This document shows, piece by piece, positions 56,120 to 64,000 of a stretch of DNA of 64,000 nt. Numbering within the stretch: position 1 is the stretch's first letter; every line of letters begins with the position of its first letter. Source of the DNA: Apostichopus japonicus (Eukaryota > Echinodermata > Holothuroidea > Aspidochirotida > Stichopodidae); the NCBI RefSeq assembly GCF_037975245.1, contig NC_092573.1, positions 15,646,001 through 15,710,000 on the forward strand. Reading direction: 5' to 3'. Both the position numbers and the translations under genes were made by a program. The notes below the pieces were generated by a model, which worked only from the letters and a program-made list of their open reading frames with translations, made no database searches and was not told the origin of the DNA.

Positions 56120-59100
56120 TGGTGGACCTTTCTAACACTGACAATGAGACAAAGAGAAAACAAAGTTTTTAATTCTAGAAGAAAAAAAAACTGGTATTTG
56201 GTTTGTTTAAGTAATGATGACCTTGTTGTTGACCCACACTAACAGCTTATTCTTCAGACTTTTGAAACTTGAACTACAGTACTGTACAGTTAATTATATT
56301 CTGAAAGCTTTGTTCTCTTTATAATTACCCTATAGTTATAGTTACCCTCTGAACTGGCATCCAAAGATTTGTCTGAAAGTTATGCCAGTCACAGAGTATG
56401 AGGAAAGTCACATCACAAGTGAGAAGATCTGGAGTGTTTCTGTTGAGGTTTATAAATTTGTATCTAAGAGAAACACAAAAATCTTTACCATTTGTATGGA
56501 AGAGCCATCTAGTGAGTTATTGTGGAGCTATGCAAAAGTGAATGGCTTTGTTCAGAATACATGCCAAAAAGAACAAAATACTATACACAACTGTACTTAA
56601 ATACAGTACAGCTTAAACTTGAAGATTGATCTTACAAAATTGTTCAATGGCCGGGATCTTCAGCATTTCTACAGAGGGCGCTATCATAATCGGTCCTCAA
56701 TTCAGATGGCCATTAACAACTTTTTTTTTTAAAATCCAAATAAATGTATGTATGCTAAATCACTCAAAACTCCCTGCAATGAATGCAGCCAACAGAAAGA
56801 AAAGAACCATGCCAGATGAATGTCTGTTCTGAAGAAAAGCTGGGTCTGTCAGGCAAACGTTGATTGACAATCTTATAGGAGGTTAAGCGGGTTCAAAAGG
56901 GACACAGTGAACCATTAACAATCAAAATCTACAATACAGTACAGTTAACTTGAGTGACAATAGCAGTTATCATAGGTTAAGTACAGAGATTGGCACACAC
57001 TGATTTATTGACTGGGTCCTTATTTCTGACTGACAAGCTACCAGAACTTGGTAAACATATTAGCATTATCATCAAGTTGCAAAGTATTGACAGTGTCTTC
57101 AATGTAAACATATTACAAATGGTTGTACTGTACATGTGAAGAACATTCTAGAATATCCATGGTTGGTGTCAACATCAATGGTTCTCTGATGAACAGCTAT
57201 TAACATCAATATTAAAGAAGGTCAGTGAACCTGCACTCAAGCTTTTGCAAGCAATATATATAGTACCATGAACAATGTTAGGACATCCATGGTTGGTGTC
57301 AATATAAATGGTACTCTGATGAACAGTTATTTACATCAATATTAAATAAGGTCAGTGAACCTGCACCATGCAATATATACAGTACCATGAACAATGTTAT
57401 GGTAATGTACTGTACATTATAAGGTCAATGAACCTGCAGACAAGCTTCTTTAAATGCAATTCATCATTATCATGCACAATGTATGAAATGATATTATCTA
57501 TTTAAAAATTGATAATCACTTAGTAGGGAGCAACAAAAGAGCAAACACTAAAGCTGCTACATGCATGAGAGCCAAACATAATTATGTGTACTGTTTGTTA
57601 GTAGCTCTAGTAATTAGTTTGATGGCTTGACTCTTGACCTAATCATCTTAGTAAGTATGGAACCAATGAAAGAGAGGGCAACAAAGTTTATAACTTTACC
57701 TACATGTACGCATATATAAGTTATTGATTTGCCAATTACAGTGCAGTACAGATCAGTCATACAGTTATACTCAATTGAGTATTCATATTATGGACAGGTT
57801 GTTGGGAAAGGGTGACCTGATTTTGGCAAGTGTAGGTACTTTTGAAGTTTAATGTACTTCCATATAAAAAAAAACAAAGTTTCCTGCATTGACATAACAC
57901 ATTGCAACTGCCTTAAAGTTGTACAGTTTAACAGAAACCTCTTGAAAAGTCTAGAAATTTTCGTCAAAGTTAAAAGCAAGCAATGAATTTTTAAGTAGCT
58001 TCTGGAGTTGTTTTTTGGTAAGTACTATTTTATACTAAATTCCCATATTAATCCCATATTAATATTTTATACCAAAATCCCATCTTAATGGGGTTCATTA
58101 GCTAAGCAGTTTCATTCCAAATAGTGGAGTAATAGTTCAACAGTTTGAGATTTCCATGTGTCCTTTTTGCTGTGTTTGATGCTTCATTGAAAACTGTCCC
58201 GATGAAAAAAATATTCAGCATTGAAGCAAATTCATATCTTTATTACCTGAACCTTCATGTGGTCGAAAGCTCTAGATTGGAGATTATCTTAATAAGTTTG
58301 GGTTAGTTTGATCTTACTTTGTGTAACTCTTAGTGGGTTAGGGAAATATGCCAAGCAACCTGTAATTGCTGCTTTAAATTCAAATTGCTTTAATTTGGAT
58401 GAGAACTGGATATCCTGTTATTCAATCAATCTTTGACAATTTGGAATATCAGTAAATTGGACATCAAGACATACTGTAGATAGCTGTATTGGCACTGTGA
58501 AATCACACTTCACCATATTTTATGAAGAAATATTACATCCCTTGTTTTTATTTCTGATGATTTTATTTTCCATCTTTAAAATCTATATAGTCCAGGTCAA
58601 AATTTTGTTTTGAAAGGTTTAAGAGGAACATAGGCTGAAAAATAAAGAAAAAAGAAAACATTATTTGTCAGTGTGCAACTACGACATCAGACCCGTTTGC
58701 TTCAAGTTCACTTTTGGTAGAATACAGTATCAGATAACTTCAACTGTCAATATCTCAAAAACGGTACATAGGAATTGAATGCAAATTTCACTAGAATGCT
58801 TAGATTATGTTCCTCTGTCACATATCAAAAACACATTTTGACCTGAATTATTCTTTTAATCAAAGTAAGTAGAACAGTAATGGAACCACCAATGTCTTAC
58901 TGTCAGGAAGAGTTTTTCCCAGTTACTCAATTCAAAGGTAGTGCATCAAGTTTGCCCTGCATCAGATATTTATTCTTTATATAACTTTTCTACAATTCAC
59001 ACAATATGTCTTATATAACTATGAACTTTTTAAAAAAGGTCGTAGGATTAAGTGGTATATGACAAGTTTTCCCTCAGGCAAGCCCTTGCTGATAGGAGAT

Positions 59101-59739
59101 GAAATACCAAGATCACAAGGAAACTATGGTAGGATGTTGCTGACAGAAACATCCCTCCTGCCAAGCAGCAACTAGACCAACCCACTCAAACCATCTCTTG
59201 GGTGCAGCTGGACAGGTTACAAGTGAAACTGTGATTATAGGTAGTACTAGGAGTTAAAAATAAACTGGCATCTAGCCACTGACTTTTACCTCCCACTAAA
59301 CTACACAATGGTAGTGTCAGCTGAGGGAGAAAGAAGATACATACAGTAAGAAGATGGGTGGGGTACCTGCATATTACTACATGACCTAACATTTTCCCAT
59401 TTTAACATTTCTAGGATGCAGATAATTCTGTGGATTCTATTTCCAAAAAAAGTAACGTAAATTATATCTAATCGTCAATATATTTTCCTGCTCTCAAAGA
59501 TTACTTAGGAAAGTTTGGGTGGCTAAACTGAGCAGCATTGGACAGGCAAGGCAGCAAGAATCCTACTCATAAAGACCATTTAAGTGGGCTTTCCACATAA
59601 CAGCTACATAGTTGAAATTTCCAACATGTTTCTGTTTCTAGATGATTTACTTATTAGCACATAAAAGACTTAAATAGTCAAGGAAATGGATCTGTAGTCA
59701 GTGATGCAATAAATTACTTGCTGAGGTTGATCTACCTAC
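56120..59739. other. Upstream DNA, no supported gene
   Basis: AT-rich, with a ~125-bp tandem duplication (ATCCATGGTTGGTGTCAA through GGTCAGTGAACCTGCA) at 57155-57370 and a third partial copy near 57420. The open frames are short and lack domain or codon signals. Confidence 0.5.
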
Positions 59740-60500
59740 CAAATATCAAGTTAATTCAAGCTGTAGTGTTGGCTTACAGCATTTAAAAGATTTTCAGACT
59801 CTGATCTGTGTTGACCTCAAATGATGTTTGACCTCCACAACAACCAACAGGAATCTTGCATTCAGTAAAATGGATCTACAAACCAAACTTGTATGAAACT
59901 TCATCCAAGCTTTACATTTGCACTTATTGTGTTGATAAGGTTTTCTTTACCTATATTGACCTCAAATGACATTCCACCTGCACAAATTTCAATAGGGTTC
60001 TTGTGCTCACCAAGGAAGATCTGTATATATACCAAGTATCCAGTAAAACCAAGATGTAAGTTTCAGTTATAATGCTTACAAACAGGTGTCACATACACGC
60101 ACAGAAAGACACGCACACACACAACGACCTTACCCTTCTGCAATTCAAGGAAGCAATGAAACTTGACATATGTCAACAAAGAAAAATAAACTGCCGGTGT
60201 TACAGGATAATATAGTGAAGAATAGGACAACAAATATACGTGTATTACCTCAAACATGGATGTGTAGCTGAGATGATCTTCTGAAAGGTGGCCATCTCCT
60301 TCGTTCGTTACTGCTGTTGGTAAACAAAACTGTTGAAACAATGAAAAAGATGAAAATGATGAGTGATGGTATTTACAAGATTTTCGGGCTTTGACCTTCT
60401 GCATGTTACCCTCAAATGACCTTTAACCTTCACCAACTTCCCACATGATTTTTGCATCCACTCAAGAGGCACTACTGCTACAGTATGAAGTTCAAACAAG
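59740..60500. repeat. Dispersed TGACCTCAAATGA repeats
   Basis: At least three partial units share TGACCTCAAATGA followed by TTTGACC/ATTCCACC and a TATACCAAG or ATGAAACTTCATC part, plus a CACACACA run at 60098-60122. This pattern suggests an old, high-copy transposable element; class unknown. Confidence 0.45.
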
Positions 60501-63500
60501 CTGTTTATCAACAGAGAAATTTGTTTTTTTCTCTTTGATGCTCCACTTATAGGCTTACTGATACTTTACTGTTCTTTTTAAGAGTTAATCTTTTGAAGTC
60601 TTCTATTGCATCTGGCTGCCATTTACTTCAATGTCGTAATCTGCAGTTTGTATTTAAAATAGTCTCACTACACTAATTTGCCCACCTGGTCTGGTTAGTG
60701 ATTTTATAAAAACTTGTCAGTGCTTGAACTGAGGAAAACTCTTACAATGACATTCGAGGCCCTTATGTCCGAATTCAATTCAATGTATGAAAGAAATATA
60801 ACATCTTTGCATTGAAAGGGTTTTTCTCTAAATTTCTGTAATCATTATGTAGGATCAATCACAACAATAAAGGAGATATTAATTTTAATAAGGAAGACTA
60901 TGTCTGACCTACATAAATTCTACATGAAAAGACTGAACATAAACTTTGTCTTGTTTGGTCTTTTTATTAAAGTCATGACTCCTGTTCTGAGATTATCCAG
61001 TCTAATATATGTTTGTGACCGAAGGGAATGAAATTTGTATAGGTTCATAGATGGCAGCCTTCGACTTTTGTCAGATCCAAACAGATAGATGTTAAACTAA
61101 TTCCAATCCAGGAGTTTACTTTCAGAGACCAGTTAAAAAGGCCAATAATCAAACTATGGACGTGAAAAACACCTACGAAGGGAAGTAACAAACACGGGCC
61201 GCATAAAAGATACTTTTATTTATGCTTGAAGGGCCGTGATAACATTTCCCACGAAGAAAATATGATCCCTCGGAGTGGATGCTCAGCAGGAGTGGTTCTG
61301 TGTCTGTTTTTATAAGTTTGTGAAGGTTGGCGAGAGTTAAGAAGTTTAAAAACATGTTTACAGACACATTTTCAAGAGGTGTACTTGAATTGTGATAAAT
61401 ATAGAAATTGGAACAACCATGCCCAGAGGGTGTCAAATATTAAAGAACCAATGTAACTTTTGATTGTCACAACTTTGATGTAAAATCTGCAGTGTGTCCA
61501 GGCATTTGTTAAACACATTTCACAAACTTCTGTGGTAACATATGAAAATTTGAAAAGTAATTAAATTTCAGCTTTGGGGTTTTGAGTGAATATTTGGACA
61601 ATACAAGCCTTGTCGACATCCCTTGAGTCCCCTGATTCTTGTCTTGTAAAGTCCTACAAAAAGGATAAATCCACAGGAAGTGAATTGTGTGGAAGTTAAC
61701 ATTTAATTTCCACTTCTGTTTTTGTTTGCTTTGTTTTTTGGGGGCAAGGGGAGGAAGGAGTTGGTTAATTGTTTCTTGAACATTATGTAATAAACATTAT
61801 AATAAGAATATATCTCCTACAGAATAAATACTGAATGTTTATTGTAAATGAAACATTGATCAGTTGTTGAAGGGGAGAGATCGGGAGAAACCTTGGGACT
61901 TTACACATGGATCTCTTCAATGATCATTTTGGACCAATGAACTGATCATAGGGCAGCACTCACTGAGTATTGCCAAAATATCACCGGCTGTTTTAAACCC
62001 CCAATAATATTCCATACTAATGTAAAGGAGTCACTTTAAAATAGCTCTCAGCCTGCAGTAGATCATCTTAAATCAATTGAACCGGTACAGGATGTATTTA
62101 ACAGGTTCTTTTATTACAGTTCACTTGGTCCCTTGATAATTCCTGTCATGCTGGATTTGTTATATATATTCAACCATGGACTTGTTTGCTGTTAAGAGGA
62201 CATCTGACATCTTTGAGATGATAGAAAAGATATCCTTGTAAAAAGGCAAATTCCAATATTTATTACTCATCACTTTTTCACACCAGTTCCTTAAAATGTC
62301 ATTGAGCAAAATGTATTCCCAATGATTTGACAGATGTGTATGTGATACTTAAAATGAGGGCGCTGTTTGTGAAACAACGTCAAAGCTGTATGCATACTTT
62401 ATGGATGTCATATCTGTAAATGACAAGAACATCCTACAAAGAGGAAATTGAAATATAAATTCTTCGGATACATTCTTAACTGATGTCATCATCATCGTCG
62501 TCATCATCATCATAATAATCAGGCAGTTATTATTCAGGGCTTAAGCAACCATAAATGTGGGAAAAGCCTGCAATGGCTTATGCATCACAAAATTTAGTCC
62601 AATTCAACATTTTAACTCAAATTTGGAATCTTTACTATTGATAAATCATTTCAGATGAGAAAACTATAGAAATGCCATCACCTAGCTTTATCCATTCAAA
62701 AAACTGAAACTGAAAATGTACACAGTTCCATGTCCAAAATTATAATGTAAGTGAAAGCAACTGTCAACAGTATAAGTGCAGCCTACAATAATATTAATAA
62801 TAATATGCCGTCTTTGACAAAGTATTATGGGCAGGGACTAGGTGAAGCCTTCACACAAACACATGTACTCCATGGTGCACCGGTCATTTTGCAATGTCAT
62901 GTAGCAAACTTAAAAACTCAATTCTTAAACTGCAAGCAAGTTAAACACAGGGAATAGTTCAATACTCACGATTTTTGCAGCTGCTAAAATGTTTATAAAA
63001 TGGTTTGGGGCAAAATCTGCTATTAATCTTATTTGTGTAGCAAATTTAGCTAATTTGGCTCAGCATTTGCAGTACCATCCATGATACATCATTCCCTGAC
63101 CTTTAGGGACCTAAATCTTTCTTAAATTTAATCAAATTTGTGCTTTGAAAATCCCTTAACTGTATTAAACTAGACATGCTGCACTAGGCCAATAAGCTAG
63201 CCTACACATCTATGGTTGACTATAGGAATGTAACGCCTGATGTTTGCAGCTAAACACATCTCAATGTTTAGGGGTGTGGGAACAATGTGGGTTAGAACAA
63301 TGGAGGGAGCTACTGACCAATTGTCGATTCACTAAGGATGGCGCTCTTGCTTACCTACCCGATTGTCAGTTCAATCAGTGTTGCTCCAGATGGTGCTTTT
63401 TACCCATTAAGGAATTCAATCAGCGACACACTGATGCTCATTTACTGTACCCCATCATTTGTTGAGCAAGCAATGTATTGTTGTTTATTTACCCAATCAT

Positions 63501-64000
63501 GTTGAATAAGTGTTGCCTCAAAGATACAGGTCTACTCTATCCTAGAATCTTTGCCATACCCATCCAAGTCCATACAGTATAGTTTACAATATTAAGATTT
63601 TTAAATTTCTTAGGGTAGGCTATGTCTCAATCAATTAGCAAGATGCACTTTCCATAGGGTATATCCATACAATTAAGAATATCTGTGATATTAAGGTGAC
63701 AGTCTTCGGTCTCTCATAGACTACACTATGCAACCTGACTTTTAAATGGTATGCACAGGTGGAAAAAAAAACCCCTCTAGCTTTATATCTTGACGAGTCT
63801 CTAACCTCATGCCTTCATGATCTGTGTTAAGTTGAATACATTAAGGAAGTATGTCAAGCTTATTCACACAACGATCTGTTATTGATAAGTTGTCACAACC
63901 TAAAACTCTTATGGTTTGCCTTGACTACCTACATTTCTCAACATTTGTTAGATAAATGCAACAACCAGCCTAGCCTAGGCCTTTTACTAATTAGTGTTAA
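60501..64000. other. Upstream DNA, no supported gene
   Basis: No domain, splice chain or RNA gene was recognised. 61173-61436 (minus) is somewhat GC-richer and has an 87-residue open frame with no recognised motif. 5' UTR exons or the promoter of the minus-strand gene could lie here but cannot be told from sequence alone. Confidence 0.4.

Overview
The window is eukaryotic, AT-rich and intron-rich. It carries one large multi-exon gene on the minus strand, embedded in DNA transposon remnants, tRNA-derived SINEs and minisatellites. The gene family and the transposon mix (hAT-like 8-bp target duplications, a TTAA element, tRNA SINEs) suggest an invertebrate animal, possibly a marine deuterostome such as an echinoderm or hemichordate. 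That placement is inference. No rRNA gene, functional tRNA, CRISPR array or bacterial-type operon was seen.

THE GENE. Twenty-one coding exons between 54853 (ATG) and 6973 (stop) join in frame with consistent intron phases. They give 3723 nt, or 1240 residues, of a secreted ADAMTS-like protein without a protease domain. The order is signal peptide (exon 1), TSP1-1 (exon 2), ADAMTS cysteine-rich module and spacer (exons 3-6), TSP1-2 to TSP1-9 (exons 6-15), one Ig domain (exon 16), TSP1-10 to TSP1-12 (exons 17-20) and a C-terminal PLAC domain (exon 21). This resembles ADAMTSL1/ADAMTSL3 most closely, with papilin as the alternative. I assembled exon joins by hand from reading frames and GT/AG sites. 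Exons 10, 15 (donor) and 17 are the least certain. 5' UTR exons and the promoter were not identified.

THE UNUSUAL PART. Introns 7, 8 and 18 consist largely of tandem copies of their own 5' splice site together with the last coding bases of the exon before it. Intron 7 has about 80 copies of a 29-bp unit. Intron 8 has about 30 copies of a 65-bp unit. Intron 18 has about 5 degenerate copies of a ~58-bp unit. Nearly every copy keeps a GT donor in context. In introns 7 and 8, using a later donor would read into an in-frame stop almost at once. A fourth boundary duplication, of the acceptor side of exon 3, lies in intron 2.

LAYOUT. 1-2420: mosaic of hAT-like TIR elements. 2430-6972: gene-poor 3' flank and probable 3' UTR. 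6973-13082: exons 21 and 20 around a 5.8-kb intron holding a hAT-like MITE, two minisatellites and a 1.4-kb TTAA element. 13825-32472: exons 19 to 7 with the donor arrays, two SINE copies and tandem duplications. 32473-42684: the 10.2-kb intron 6 with SINEs, nested hAT-like elements, G/C tracts and a 31-bp minisatellite. 42685-54853: exons 6 to 1. 54854-64000: upstream DNA with a long hairpin element and old dispersed repeats, where I can support no gene.
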